64,000 bases of DNA, from contig JBANAY010000004.1 in the NCBI GenBank assembly GCA_037952775.1, forward strand, positions 13,206,001 through 13,270,000, written 5' to 3'. A program made the translations under genes and the position numbers. This DNA comes from Clonostachys chloroleuca. Its lineage: Eukaryota > Ascomycota > Sordariomycetes > Hypocreales > Bionectriaceae. The first letter of the stretch is position 1; every line of letters starts with the position of its first letter. The notes beneath the pieces were generated by a model. That model was given only the letters and a program-made list of their open reading frames with translations, was not told the DNA's origin and did not search any database. This document shows, one piece after another, positions 34,845-48,030 of this stretch.

Positions 34845-37800
34845 TTATTCCTCATCCTCGCCGTTGTCCATCCCCTCATCGCCCTCTTCAATAGTAGTTG
34901 GTTCAGTAGCCACTGTACCTTGCAGTTGTTCAAGTTTTGTCTTGCTCATTTCGAAGACATATTGCCCTAAATGTTCCACGCCCTCCATCGCCACCTCTCC
35001 GTCTACCTTCAAACCGCCATCTTCTCCCAATATGTCCCTTTGCGAAGGCCATAATTCCCCCGTTACAAGCATTAACTTGTCTGGTCTTTGCAGGAGAATG
35101 TCAAAGGTGGGACGGAACTCATGGCACGCCTCGAAAATCTCGCGTCGGCCCAAGATGTAAAGGCCTAGGCGCGCTCGAGATACTGCCACAGTCATACGAC
35201 GCACGTCGCGCAAGTATCCAACCCTCGATGTTCTGGTAAGTGAAAGAATAATATCTGATGCGCCTAAGTTAGCATATGATAGCGCTCCCAATAAAAAGAA
35301 AGCCGAGAGGCAATTGAAATTCACTCACAGTCGTTTTGCTCGCCCTGATACTTGTCCACTGTCGCCACTGCTTTGGGCATGCCGAATATAGGGTTTTTAG
35401 CACACCTGTGGGATAACACATCCCGCACTAAGGCTCGTTGACCAGCGTAGGTTGCAAGAATAGAGATCTTGTCTGCTGGATACCCGAGTAGTCTCATATA
35501 TTGATAGATAGCGACAGCATACTCAGCCTCTCCAAGATTTTGGATGAAGTGTGGCGTGGGTTCTGACTCGCCCTTGCCCTGATAGTCCGGGACGTTGATA
35601 AACTGGTAGTCATATCGGAATCCAGCATTGGCCTTCAAAAACTCCGGACTTTGGCGGACAATAGGCAGGTTGTCCAGTTCTGGGTACCGCCATTGGTAGA
35701 GACTTGCGATGGATGGACGGGCACGGCCTTGCTTATCCAACATGACTGTAGGGACACCCAGCCGAGCGAGACGGGAAAATAGAGATTGCTCCAGATTGGC
35801 ATAGTGTCGGAATGCCATGCCCTGAATCACAGGGGAGTTTTGAAAGTGATCACCACACAGAACAACCCTTTGCAATTTCAGTTCGCCCTTCTCTGGCTTC
35901 TGCATTGCTAAGGGAATAAAGGTCTCTATCTCGGTGATTTGGGCAGCCTCTTCCATGACTATGTTGTCGTAGTGAAAGCCGAGCGTTGCAATCTCTTCCC
36001 TCTTAATTGCTGCATGCGTTGTCGTCATGGCAACGATTCGCGCCTCGCTGGTGAGCAAGTAGTTGGCTTTGTCACGATCACGACGTAAGACCTCAAACGG
36101 CTGGATATCTGCCAGCTCGGAGAAGATCTTGGAAATGTGGCGATAGCATCCGTGAGCTATGTCCAGGATCTCTGCTCGATCCCCATCTGATGGGAATAAA
36201 GGCTGGGGTGCAGTAGCAAAGTATGAGTGAAAAGGGAAGGACTGAACAATATCGGCTGCGCTAGATTCTTCAGAAGAAGCGACTTGCAAGAAACGCGTCC
36301 ACGCAGGCTCGATGTACACCATGTTGAAGTATCCAGCTGTCTCGGCTGAATTGTCATGAGCACCAGGCGCGCCGAGGCTGGCAGCCAGTTGCCTAACCTC
36401 TAATAAATATTTATCACGGTTATCCAAGAAAGACTCGACCCTGCCATGTTTGCTGAAACTGGCCTCCGTGGAAAGCTCCTCCTCGCCATGGCCAAGACGG
36501 AGTAGATGCCGCTCATCTATGTCAAGAGCCACAATCTTGGCAAATATCTGATTCAGTGCTTGGTTACTGTGAGCCACCACAAGTGTCTTTTGCTCGGGAA
36601 AGTTGTGATAGATGTTGTTAATTATCTGCGTCGCAACGTCTGTTTTGCCAGTACCAGGTGGTCCAACGACAATTGTGAGCCCAGGCTGGGATCCAGACAT
36701 GATGGCTTCGATCTGTTTTGCAGTGAACCGTATAGTGTTCAATCGTGGTGCATCCACGGGGAAAGGCCCCCTATTAGGAGGAATGTACGTCGAAACCTTC
36801 AACGTCTCCACTTCGGACTTCAATGCTGGCTCAGCATCCCGTCGACGTTTCTTGGACGGCTTCTTGCCTGGCTGTTCGGCTTCTGTTTCTGTGGTTTCCA
36901 GAATGTATGGGGGCCCAAAACTACCGGAAGCCTCATCACCTGGCTCGACCGTTTTGCCTGGAAGTGTCTCAATGAGATGATGCCAGTCGAGAAAGGAATC
37001 TCGGTAATCTAGTTTCCTGATCCGATTGGGAAGATTCTTGTAATGTGCACCCGCAGGGTCACCATAGCCCAAGAAAACTTCGTGAAGCCAAGAGGGAAGC
37101 GGGACATCTGACAGCAACAATCCACGGATGGATTCAAGGACTGGCTTGAAGTTGTTCTCCCTTCTATTGCGTCGTAGCAGAAGGTTGACTTGTTTGTAAA
37201 TATCCGGTTTCCCAGCAGTGGCCCGTTCGGCATCGCGAGCATATGTCCGTGAATCTAGTCTGAGCTGTACGCGTCGCTTCTTATCAAGGCCCGAGCTGCC
37301 ATCCCTAACATGGCGACCTTTCTCGTCCGTAATCTGAGCAATAACGGCCGTTCGCACAGCCAAGACACCCAACGCCTCGTTTTCAGCCACCGCCACGCTA
37401 CCTTCATTGGCAGAATTGGATGGGGGCGGTTCAACAGCAAGAAGAAAAACAACATCATCTTGTCGTAACGAGTCCCACTCCTTAAGAATGTTGTCATTCA
37501 GACGCCGAACATCAACTGTAACTTCGGCACGCACCATTGACGGTTTATCATCGCCTACTAATGGCGGGACAGCTTCCAAAATACTAAAATCGATATTAGT
37601 ACAATCCATGTCAAAAAACTCCCTGAAACTTACGCTGGGGGAGAGATAGGCAGGGCCATTTTCGAGAACCCAGAAAAGCTGGTGCCACCCGAGCGGTTGT
37701 TTTCTGGCCGGAGACGTCGCATTGCAGTTTCGATGTCCTTGCGGATACCATAGAAGGATTCGCGACGGTATAGGACAAAAGCCCGCCACAAGAAATCTCC

Positions 37801-39402
37801 GATCGATAGATATTGTAGATTTAGCTTTGGCAATGGTAGGGGGTGAGATCCATCGTAAGAGTCTGCACGCTGAAAGCTGCCATCAAAGAGAAGTTTCTCT
37901 GTTGGCACTACTGCAGTACTCTTGGCTGTGTCCTGATACGTTTCCTTTTTCTCAAAAGCAGACAAGATTACCTCCAAATAGAATTTGCGGTTCAATGGCA
38001 TCTGCAAAGTTTCTGGGTATGTTGTCCGAAAGGATAATGAAGAAAGCAATCGCAGTATTTCTTCATCTGTCAGTGGCTCGAGCAGTGATTGGAGTTCTTC
38101 CCTCTTGTCGATGGACCCGTAGTTAGACAGTGCCAGAACAGCAAGCTTATCTTTGAAATCCTTCAACGAAACTCGCTGGAGCTTGGCTAGACCTGCACAG
38201 TGTTTGTCGTACGCTTCGCCGTTACTCAACTGCATGCCAGTCTGATCATCAATCGTAAAATAGGTATAGTGGGCGAGGAGCGCGTGCAGCTCTCGCAGAA
38301 GCCCATTGTCTTCCTCATTAAACATTGGTGACAATTTTATGGCAGGGACGATATGGAGGTCCGAGAGAAGAGTATTCACGTATCGCCGAGTGGGCAATTG
38401 GCTTTGTAAATCCGAAAGAAATTCCGTAAAACGCTCACAAAACAGTGTCTCTTCTATGTAGATCAGTTAGTTGACGGTATGGTAGCAAGCAGTAAGGCCA
38501 GAGTACTTACCAGGTGTGCTCTCAGCCTGATAGAGCATGTTTAGAAAACCAAGAAGGAGCGTGTATAGCCATGATCTTTCAAATCGAAGCTTGGCTCGCG
38601 CAGATTCGTCAGCCGCGTCAAAACGCTTGCTCGCAGCCCTCCATGTTTTTCTTAGCTGTGTGTTAGCATCAAGGTGTTGCTCCCGGGCTTCATCAGAAGA
38701 AAGGTTATGCCAGATGCCTATAGACACCAAGGGAGCACATTCCTTTCGGATAATGCCACTGTCAAGGCTCTGGAAGGCATATATAAGAAAATCGAGCAGT
38801 TGTGTTCTGATGGTCGTGGCAAGAGTCTGATCTAGGACCAGCGAAATGATGCGCCGAAATATGGAAGAGAACTCAGCCGGCCTGCTCTCGAAAATAGCTA
38901 TTCAAATAATCAGCATTGGGTCGAGAAAGGTGCCTGCAACAGGTAAAACCTACACCAGGTCTCAAGTTGTTCTCGGCGTTTGACATTAATGATCAACGCG
39001 ACCAAAAGCACATGAAAGTTGGAGGACTCCTCAGTGTAGCCAGGCCACAGGTAACTAAAGTCCATTCAGTAAGCCAATTGAAGATAGATCTCCCAAGCAC
39101 AAGGCTAACCTACCTCTCCAATGTCTGTAAGCTCTCCAGCAATCGCAGAGACTTGTATTGGAAACCTTCGCGCTCCAGGACATCCCAGAGCCCTTGCTTC
39201 ATAACGTCGCTCTTCACTTTGACTGGGGCATTTTTCTTGCCTGGCTTGAGCCAACTTTTCGCGCCAGCTGCACAAATGGGTGTTCTTCTTCCTCAACTTC
39301 AGCGGGAGTTGGGCGAGCATTCTCCAACTTGCTCCGATGCGACGGGTCTGGTTTCTGGGGCTTGGCAGCACCGCTGCCCTTGAGCCTCTTCGAATTAGGC
39401 AT
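34845..39402 (-). CDS. Intron-binding helicase Aquarius (Cwf11 type)
   Basis: SF1 RNA helicase of the activated spliceosome. It contacts the intron upstream of the branch site, within the intron-binding complex. Six exons (introns 39055-39113, 38898-38953, 38454-38510, 37584-37633 and 35255-35328) give about 1420 residues. A long N-terminal helical (ARM-like) region is followed by the helicase core. Walker A is GPPGTGKT (about 840-847) and motif II reads EEAAQ in place of DEAA. Other core motifs are CGDHFQNSPV (III), KQGRARPSI (IV), KYQGEQND (V) and VAVSRAR (VI). The tail is acidic. The first exon breaks frame at a five-base A run (T5 on the plus strand, 39231-39235). One more A joins SSQARK to NAPVKVKSD and restores a length of 4263 nt. 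The gene is divergent from THOC1. Confidence 0.93.
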
Positions 39403-39987
39403 ATCGGACTCGTTTCGCTATCATCGAGTGTTCAATTCGTTCCCGAACCCCTCGAAGGGTTAATGCGAGATTCGGGCGAGGAAGACGCGGGTCTAGAGAC
39501 TGCTCACACACTGAGCTACGAAACCTGAAGAATTCAAGCTCGCATAAAGGTACCTTCGTACCTCAAATTAGAGGGTCTTATCTTATCACTCGTATGTCAT
39601 CAGAGGTAGTATCCACCAAGTATCTTTTTGCGATTAGACGCGTGTGATAAGGGTGGAGATACGCGCCCAGTACCTAGTCGCTTAGTACCTGCGTTCTGTT
39701 GTGGGCAAGGTGTTAGCAGGCGTTCATTCATTCTGGCAGTGCATTGTCTTCAATATTGAAAGCTTCAATGATTCAACACCAATGAAAGTCCGACAGTCAT
39801 TCTTTGTTTCCAATCCCATTTCGGCTCACCCACAATTCTTCCCCTCCGCCGCATCCGATGCAGCCTTCTACGAATATGATATATTAACTACAAAGAACCA
39901 TTTATTCCAGGGATCATCGTTCTCAAACGTTCAACGAACAGGATCCATGTGCCATCGCCAAAGTTAGCAACCTCGCGATACTCAACA
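39403..39987. promoter_or_regulatory. Divergent promoter shared by Aquarius and THOC1
   Basis: Only 585 bp separate the two start codons, so both promoters must lie here. The region contains an imperfect GGTACCTTCGTACC inverted repeat near 39549-39562. Shared control of a spliceosomal helicase and an mRNP-export subunit would make sense but is inference. Confidence 0.55.
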
Positions 39988-42619
39988 ATGCCCGCCTTGG
40001 ACATTAGCAACCCTGGCGTGAGCGCGATCGCAGACTTTGGCGCTCTTCTCAATGATCTCATAGATGAAGCAACAGCTATCAAAGTCCCCGCGCAAGGGAA
40101 TTCGCACTCATCGGGGATTGATCCTCCGGTGACGAAAGCCGACCTAGACAGCATCTCAACACGCGTCGATTCCTCACTATCCCACGTCACGCCCTCGCCT
40201 TCCGAGCAGGAAGATGATTCTACCAAAGAGCAGCTGAAAGATCGCCGGTGGCAAGTCGTCGAGACTGCGGCACGAGACCTTTTTGGCAAGCTTGTTGTAC
40301 GTGAAACTTTTGCAGAACTTCTGAATGCCGCCCGGGGCCGGACTGACAGCGAGAGATAGACCTCAACATCAATCAACAGCCCCGACATTACTCAAATATG
40401 GAATCTCTTCGACATTTTAACAATCATCTCCGACAATGGACAATGCGATCCGGGATTGCTGTTCTGGCTCATCGAAGAGCTAGTCGAGAGCAAGACGATC
40501 GCTGAATGTCGAGTAATATTCGATTACCTTGAATCCAGGCGCGAGCGCATCACACCAGAACGAACCTTCAAAAAGTGGAGTCTTATTGTTTTGCGCATGT
40601 GTACTGAGCTACTGAGGAGGCTATCCAGAGCGGAGGATACGGCCTTTTGCGGCAGGGTCTTTATTTTTCTGTTCCAGAGCTTTCCCCTCGGCGACAGAAG
40701 TTCAGTGAACCTTCGGGGCGAATATCATGTCGACAATGTAACAACTTTTGAGTCAACCATCGACAATGAAGATTCGAAAATGGAGGTCGATACTCCGCAA
40801 ACAGAAGTACCGAAGGAAAGTACCAAGGGGGGACGCAGGCCAAGAAGGAGGTGTTATCCTCGGATGCATTATATCCGTTATTCTGGCCTCTTCAAGAAAT
40901 GTTCAGCCAACCTCTGAAGCTCTTTGACCAGTCATGCATGCAAAGCTTCAAGCGTGGCATTGAAGAAACGGTCAAGAGGTTCGCAGATTATCCTTCCGAT
41001 GAGGGACTACCAGCGCCGAACCCTTCTGATGAGACCAAAACCAGTCTCAAACGAAAGAGAGAAGACGAAGAAAAAGAAGGACTCCTAGAAGCATTCAACC
41101 CAAAGTATCTTACGAGCAAGGATTTATTTGAGCTAGAGGTAACCCCCTCTTTTCCTGTACAGCTTAAAGCTTCCATCAACTAATTCTATCCACAGATCAG
41201 CGATCTCACTTTCAGACGCCATATCATGGTGCAAACTCTCATTACTCTCAACTTCATCTTATCTTGGACCGCTGAGGCAAAGAAGAAGTACGACAAGCTG
41301 AATGTGCAAAACAAATCGGTCCTGTATGCGGCCGAGTTCAATGACGATGATGTGAGTACGAGCACAATCGGCTGTCTATGGACTCAGTATCTAACCTATT
41401 CTAGGCGAAATGGGCCAAAGGGATGAAGACCAAAATCTCCGACCATATGAGGAGGGACACACCCGGAAGGATATTCTACCGGATGGTCGATACTGTTCTC
41501 GCTAGGGATAAGAACTGGGTGTATTGGAAGATGGCGAGCTGTCCCACGATTACCCGAAATCCTGTCAACCCCCAGACATATGCCGATGCCCAGTCATCAG
41601 CTCAGAGGTCTGCGACAAGCAAGCGACTTCGGCCAAACCCCATGGGTGCTGTATCACTAGACTTTCTCCAACCAGTAGATGGAGAAGAGTCACTCGAGAA
41701 GTTCAAAGAGCCTGAACGACACCGACTACCAGAACTCGACAGCTTCAAGACTGGTATTGCTGATGACGACTTTGCGATAAGTATGGCATCAAATGACCTC
41801 AACAAGGCGACGGCAGTAGCTGGCAAAGCCAGCAAGAGCTGGAGGGCCTTGCGAGTCGCTGGCAAGTTCAAGTTAGCATCATTTGACAAGATCGACGACC
41901 CACAGAACATCAATCCGGTCTTCCTAGCACCCAGCGAAGAGGATGGAGACAATGATAACAGCGAGGCTGAGGACCTTCCTGATAACAGATCGCCTATCAT
42001 TGTTTCCAGCTCCCAGCAGGGAAATCTGTCAGACATCATTGACAAGCTGTCGAGTTCTCACAAGGGCGTTTTCGGGAAGGTTGTCCGTCACACAACCCGG
42101 GAGCCGAATGAGGGCGAAGTCAATGGCAAGGACTTTTACTTTGTGAAAACCCCCGAATTCAACCAACTACGCGACGGTGATCGTCTTATTGAATTCACAG
42201 AAGCATCGGACGTGAGCTACGGGACAAGTATCAAGGTCATTGATGCGATTTCCGATAATGACAAAATTCCCATCATTCAATTAGATGTCGAGGTACGTTG
42301 CTCCTCGAATCCCTTCCCTTCCATAACCCCTCTCTATCAGTTGTTTTAACAATCAGTACAGGCAGCTCAATTCGCCAAAGACATGGGCTACCAAGCACGG
42401 TACATTTTCATCAGCCCATCTCAGAAGCAGCCAGCAGACACAGACATGGACACAACTGCCGATGGATCCACAGATAATGCAGAGGAACCGGCCAAAACAA
42501 AGGCTCCTGAGTTCTTCAACACAACCATCAGTTTCGAAGATGTTGATCAAGCGATGGGAAGCTTGTGGGAGTTCATTTCGAAGGCTAGGGAGCAAGAAGA
42601 AACAGATGATTCGACATGA
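39988..42619 (+). CDS. THO complex subunit 1 (Hpr1/THOC1)
   Basis: Largest-arm subunit of the THO/TREX complex, which couples transcription to mRNP packaging and export. Five exons (introns 40297-40359, 41139-41195, 41352-41404 and 42293-42361) give about 796 residues. The first intron is exactly 63 nt and ends in an in-frame TAG, so a naive translation appears to stop at 40359. Splicing joins FGKLV to TSTSINSPD. Family hallmarks include WNLFDILTIISDN, LLFWLIEEL, LESRRERI and the THOC1 signature FPLGDRSSVNLRGEYH. A G6 run (40827-40832) is one base short: one more G joins ESTKGG to TQAKKEVLSSDALYP and makes 2391 nt. A long charged C-terminal part follows. Confidence 0.93.
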
Positions 42620-42975
42620 AGACATCCCAAAACTGAGCCCAGAGGTGGACGACGGATATCAGCCGCAAGATGTGCGATTTTGGTGTTGGGCGACTACTCA
42701 CCACAGGATAGATAAATACATATTCTCAGCGACATCATGAATTTTAGATACCCTCAAATCTCACCATAGTATGATGTGCCTTCATAATGAGAAACTGCTT
42801 GGCATTCTAATCTAAGAATCTAATTGTACGGCGGCTGCATATAACCAGTAGAGATTCATGTGTTGCTCAACATGTAGAATCCCAAACAAGCCGACATCCA
42901 CTTCGCGAAGCCAGTACGCATCGAACAGAAGAACAGATTGAGCGGAGTTGAGTGCAAACAAAACAAAGTATCCAT
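42620..42975. other. Intergenic region between convergent THOC1 and eIF5
   Basis: 356 bp of 3' flanking sequence shared by two convergent genes. Nothing else seen. Confidence 0.6.
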
Positions 42976-44293
42976 TTACTCCTCATCGGAAGATTCTTCC
43001 TCATCAGCTTCCTGGAGCCAGGTAAGGAATGGCGCAGCAGCCTTGCGAACCTTCTTAGAAATAGAAATGTCCGTGTACTTCTTGCTCGCCTTAGAGCCCC
43101 ACGCCATACAAACTTCCTCGCTGACCAAGTCGTGATGGTAGTACAGCTGGAGGATCTTGACAACCTGGTCGTAAAGTCCAGGGTGCTCGGTTCCAAGCTG
43201 CCCAATGAGACGCTCAGTTCCACCCAGCAAGGCCTTCTCATGACGCTCCGAGTTAATAACCTAGAGGAACGTTAGTATTGGAAGAACATGACCACGGTGG
43301 GAAATAGGAGAAAAGATCTACCTGCTTAAGCATGCTAGCACGCTTTGGAATCTGGGAGCAAATGTTCTGGTCAAACAAAGTCTGGGCGAAAACCAAGATG
43401 GTACGAGACTTGGCCTCGATGCCCAGTTCCTTTGCCTTCACATAGATGCTGATAGAATCAACGTTGTCAATGCCACCCTTCTCTGCAGCCTGTGCTTGGA
43501 TCCAATCACCAAGTTCATCGTAGATGGTGTTGCCACCACCCTCCTCATCGTCTTCAATGCTCAGCTTCTGCTTGAACTCGCCCGGGAGCTGAGCCTGGCG
43601 AGCCTTGACAGCCTCCTCGCTGACATCAACAGACCACTCATGGTCCTTGACCTCAGCCTCGACGTCGACTTCAGGTGCCTCAGCCTGCATCTTCTGGAAC
43701 TCATCATCAGAGCCAGCATCTCCATCATCTCCATTCCCATTGGAGCCATTCTCGGAGCCATCTTCACCACTTGCGTGACCGTTCTCCTTGTTTGCGGTTC
43801 CATTTTGCTTGGCCTTGCGGGCCGCCTTGCGCTCGGCCTTGTCCTTCTTGCCCTTCTTGGGCTGGTTCTTAAGGATGAAGCCGCTCAGTTTGAGACGGAG
43901 ATCAACATCGGTGCGCTGACCACAAGCCTTACAGTCGAGGAGAATATGGCCATCCTTGATGACAACGTCGGTCTCTGGGTTCTTACACTTTTTGCAGAGG
44001 ACAAACTTGTTGATAAAGCCATCGAGATGGTCTTGAAGCTTGGCTGCGTCATGAGCACCGTTGATGATCCATCGATCATCCTTGGGGTCCATATTAGTCT
44101 GGGCACCCAGTTCAAAACCGAAGTACTTGATGACATGGGCGCCAGGGCGAGCGAGAGACTGGGCAACGCTGGGCAAGTTGACAACAACGGTTTTGATACC
44201 GTTTCCTTTGCCTTCAATCTTTGTCTGGAGACGCTCCATCTTGTAGCGATAGAAGGCGTCGCTGACGTCGCGGCGAACATTGACGAGAGCCAT
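42976..44293 (-). CDS. TIF5: Translation initiation factor eIF5
   Basis: GTPase-activating protein for eIF2 in the 43S/48S pre-initiation complex; it also promotes start-codon selection. Two exons (intron 43261-43321) give 418 residues. The N-terminal GAP domain carries the arginine finger in FYRYKM (Arg16, equal to yeast Arg15) and the signature [11 protein letters not shown]. The zinc-binding cysteines are Cys100, Cys103, Cys121 and Cys124 (CKKC...CKAC). A Lys-rich, then acidic linker follows. The C-terminal W2/HEAT domain ends in the aromatic-acidic boxes [10 protein letters not shown] and [16 protein letters not shown], which bind eIF2-beta and eIF3c in the family. The frame is intact. 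The start ATG is in a good context (GCCATGGC on the complement). Confidence 0.96.
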
Positions 44294-47200
44294 GGTGACG
44301 AGATTGCGTAGGTGTTGTGGTAGATGGATAAATGAGGCGAGGCTGTTTTGGTGAGGTTGTTTGGGACTCTATGAACAGGGAGGCGTCATGAAGAGTCTGC
44401 GAGTAGCAAGAGAAGTCGAGGAGGGCTGAACGAGGAGTGAAGGTATCAGAGCTGAGGGCGATTTTTGATGAACATAAGGGCAAACTGGACAGTGTCGTGT
44501 TTGCAGAAGGGCGACATGAATCGATTCTAGGAACTTCAACCGTCGGAACAAATGTCGGGGCTACTAGGTTTCCGCGGTATGCGAAATAACTGCAGCTTGA
44601 AGAGGTGTCTGGACACGGTGACTTTATCGTGCTGATACATAAACAGAAATGTATGCGTTACTAGTCGATATGTGATGCTTGTGCCGAGGGGGCCGGTTGG
44701 GGGACAGATGACGATGTAGCGTCAAGGGCGATGGAGGGCAGTCGAAGCTTTTGCAACGATGAACACGATCGCAGTCTGTCTGAGCTGAAAGAAAGGATTG
44801 TTTTACTCTGCGACCGGGGGGTCCGTGTCAACAGGCAACTTTTGGTTTGATATACGCAGTGAAATAACCGGCGTTCGAGGGCAGGTTGTTGTTGTGTTGG
44901 AGTCACGAACTGGGTGAGGAAATTTTTATTCCGGTGGGAGGAGAAAAAGAGGAACAACTTTGATTATGTACCTCTGTATCAGTGAGTGGAGGGCTGAACA
45001 ACAGGACCTGCCTAAGCCCGAGTGTGGCGGTTTTTACCTTAGGCCACATAAGGCGTTACAGCAGTTACAGCGGCGCAAGGCAGGCAAACTGGGGAAGGGA
45101 GTGCGATGGAAGTACCGGCCAGGTACCTACGTCCACTGTGCTAGCGCTGAAATTGAGGAGTGGGTTAAATGGAGGGGTCGTTTCGACAGGTCGCACGCAC
45201 GTACCTGCGAGATCCTCCAGGTACCAACTACCTGCCTTAGTACTGGTATGGGCGCGTCCCAGTGCTTGGCCAATCAGTCCCGGCCGAAGCATTCAAGGCG
45301 TCACAAAGGTTTCCCGGCAAGGAATAGGGCAAGCCTCGCACTGGCCCGTGATTGAAAGATGAACATGCGCGACTCAGTCTCAATGAAGGGAGGTCCACCC
45401 GACAGGTATATGTTTAATTGTTGCCCTGTTTTGGCGCCTATGTATGAACACGACGCTGAGGGAGCCTGGGTATGGAGGGATGGAGTACTAGGTATTTGAT
45501 GAAATGTGACAGTATCTTTTCGTCAAAGTCTGCGTCTGTCAAATGCGTTTTCGGTTTCATAGTATGATTCACCACCCAGCCACAAGCACCAAGTAGCACC
45601 GTTCGTGAAGCATTGTCAGACCTTGGGTCAAGATCGAACAAAGGTCCTCTCCTAGGGATCGTGGGCTGTTAGTTACGGTACAAATAAGAGAAATCGACTC
45701 AATACAAATGTGCCAAAACAGGCACCTGCAATTTACTACCTACCTAACTTATCAAACGTGTGCACAAGTACCTACCTAGGCAGCCCCTCTGTACTTTCAA
45801 TCACTGAAGCTATAATAACCAAGCAGGAATATGCTATTTCTCGCTATTGCACTTCCCTGGCATCTTAGGGTGTCGAAATACTACACTCAGCATCGCCCAG
45901 TTCCTGCACTTTCTTCTCAGGAAGGGACGTCTCACGTGCGATTGGCAGTGGAATAATTCTACTGTGACAGTAGATGTGTCGCTCGGGTTTCAGAATAAGT
46001 GGTTTCAAATGTTCCCGAATAGGTGGATGGCATAGAAACTGACGCTTAGTCTACTTACTTGGATTGGCGTTTCTACCTAAGTAACTAGGTATGAAATGAA
46101 ATGAATAAGAAGTTCGGTACTATATACTGCGTTTGTAGACTTTCTCCGTTCTGTTCCTTGCTTTTGAAGTTATTTATGCTAAGGCCTCCTCTTCATTTAC
46201 GCCCATTTGCTAGGCTATTACAGCCTACCGCGTGGTAGCATACCACATGTGATTGCGTGTATATGTATGTAGGAAACAATCCAGTGGTCTATTTTCCGAC
46301 AATGGGGCTGGCATGTGACCAGGTGACCAAGCAGGCCTACAAACAAGCCCGGTGAATAAACAACGAACAAAACATGGATGTGATTATGTCGAAAACCCCA
46401 CCATGCATGGATAGAAGACGACAAGAGGAAGAGAAGGGTAACATTCAATCCAAAATGGAGAAAAGGGCAGAATTAGCAGCAAGAGTGAGTTGTCTATAGT
46501 GGATCTGTAGGGTAGCGGCCACACGCATGGGGATGCGGGAACATGGCCAAAAATAGCATCTGATGAATGACATAATTCCAGGGTAGCCTTAATCGAATAA
46601 GCCCACAATTGAGCGACAGCCCATGTCATAATATTGGCCAATTGTCGCCTCTCAATGGGACCATGCAGTAGTTGATAGGCATCGCAGGTTGTATCATCAG
46701 CACATGGCCAATTCCGGTGGTCCAGGTAGAGCGAAACCGGTATAGTACGGCCACCTTGTTCTAAAAAACCTAGGTTTTCAGCTAGAAATGGCTCAGGACG
46801 CCCGCTCAAAGAAGGCTAGCAATCTGACTTACAATCCAAACTCGTGGTCTGGGCACCACTAGAAGGTCTAGCACCTAATAGGCTGTGCGGGGAAATTACT
46901 GGCAGTAATAAGGGCAGGTATCTCGTGAGAATATCTTGGGATCCATGTCAGCACATCTCACTAGCGGGGCTAGTAGGGATATGGCAAGGCTGCTTAATAC
47001 CTACCCACTTACAGAAGGTTCAAGGCCATATTGTGTTCCGCCCATTGATCAGAGACTCAAGCTGATTGCCCTCACTCACCAACAGCGGCATTTTACCCAT
47101 GTTCTAGCGTATATTTATACACGTTACAGTATTGGCAGGGCCAGGGCTCGGATACATTCACTCCAGCGTGCCGTTGTTGGCGCTCCTCTGCCGATCCCTC

Positions 47201-47644
47201 CAGCCCCGACCTGCAGTAGACGTGCCGGAGCATTAATCATACTTACCGAAGAATTGAGACGAACGAAGACTCGAGCAAGCCACTGGGGATCTGGTCCAAC
47301 CATCTTATCTATCCAATATCTTCCTCCGCTGACTTGCCAAATGTCTTCGCCGTTACACCACGCCGCAATCTGACCGCCTCGCGCCGCAACACATCAGCTC
47401 AGCCGCCCGCACTGACAGGTCTCATTCAGCGTGCTCGCTCGTCTTACCCACGCAGCGCCAGGGAGCACAGCCTCCACCGGCCTGGCCTAGCTATTCAAGT
47501 GGCCAGTTGTTGCGAAGCCACATCGCCTCATTTCCCATTTGGGGATGCTCTCTAGGAGAGAAGGGAAAGAGCGAAAGATAGCCCGTTGCGTGGTGTGAGA
47601 GGAGGACGGCCGAAGAAAAGAAAAAAGCCATAGGGCCGATGCAT
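44294..47644. other. Long intergenic region (3.35 kb)
   Basis: Upstream of eIF5 (-) and of the Q/P-rich gene (+). Many short overlapping open frames, the longest about 141 codons (46384-46809, minus), show no recognisable protein signature. TACCTA-type short repeats recur near 45740-45782 and 46070-46090. No tRNA or transposase recognised. Confidence 0.5.
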
Positions 47645-48030
47645 GCCAGTCGAGGCGCAGGTGCAGCCAAGATTCGCCGTCACAACAACCCGGGCCTAGC
47701 GACCTCCACTACACCACTGGGACAGAACTGAGCTGCGCATTAATTATAGCACAGGCTATTGTATATCACGGCACCGTACAGCCCAGCACCGCAGCAGTGT
47801 CCCAATCGTCTGACCTGGAATTCCCCCAGCTCGCCTGGACGGAGGCCAGAACACGGTCAATTGGACTGGACCCCATAAAAATAGCTACCTAGCTTGCTTG
47901 GACACTGCCTATCATCACCGAACTGCACACGCCCCCTCTCCCCCCTCCCCCCGCTCCGCTCCCCCTAATCTGTCCTCCCGATTCCTGCTTGGGTTTGATT
48001 TCGACTGAAGACGCTCGATTGCGGTCGAAC
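47645..48030 (+). promoter_or_regulatory. ATG-free leader/promoter of the Q/P-rich gene
   Basis: No ATG on the plus strand for 386 nt before the start at 48031. The last 100 bases are very C-rich (CCCCCTCTCCCCCCTCC-type). Likely core promoter and 5' UTR. Confidence 0.45.

Noticed and set aside
43496..44311. 271-codon open frame on the plus strand with hydrophobic segments, opposite eIF5
   Set aside because: Lies entirely antisense to the eIF5 first exon and mirrors its codon use. It has no own intron or family signature, so it is a shadow of the real gene.
46384..46809. 141-codon minus-strand open frame in the 3.7-kb gap
   Set aside because: No recognisable domain, hydrophobic pattern inconsistent, no splice context. 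Length is compatible with chance.
44294..48030. tRNA or other RNA genes in the long gaps
   Set aside because: I looked for B-box-like GGTTCGA contexts and cloverleaf-like pairings by eye and found none convincing. A covariance-model scan would be needed to exclude them.
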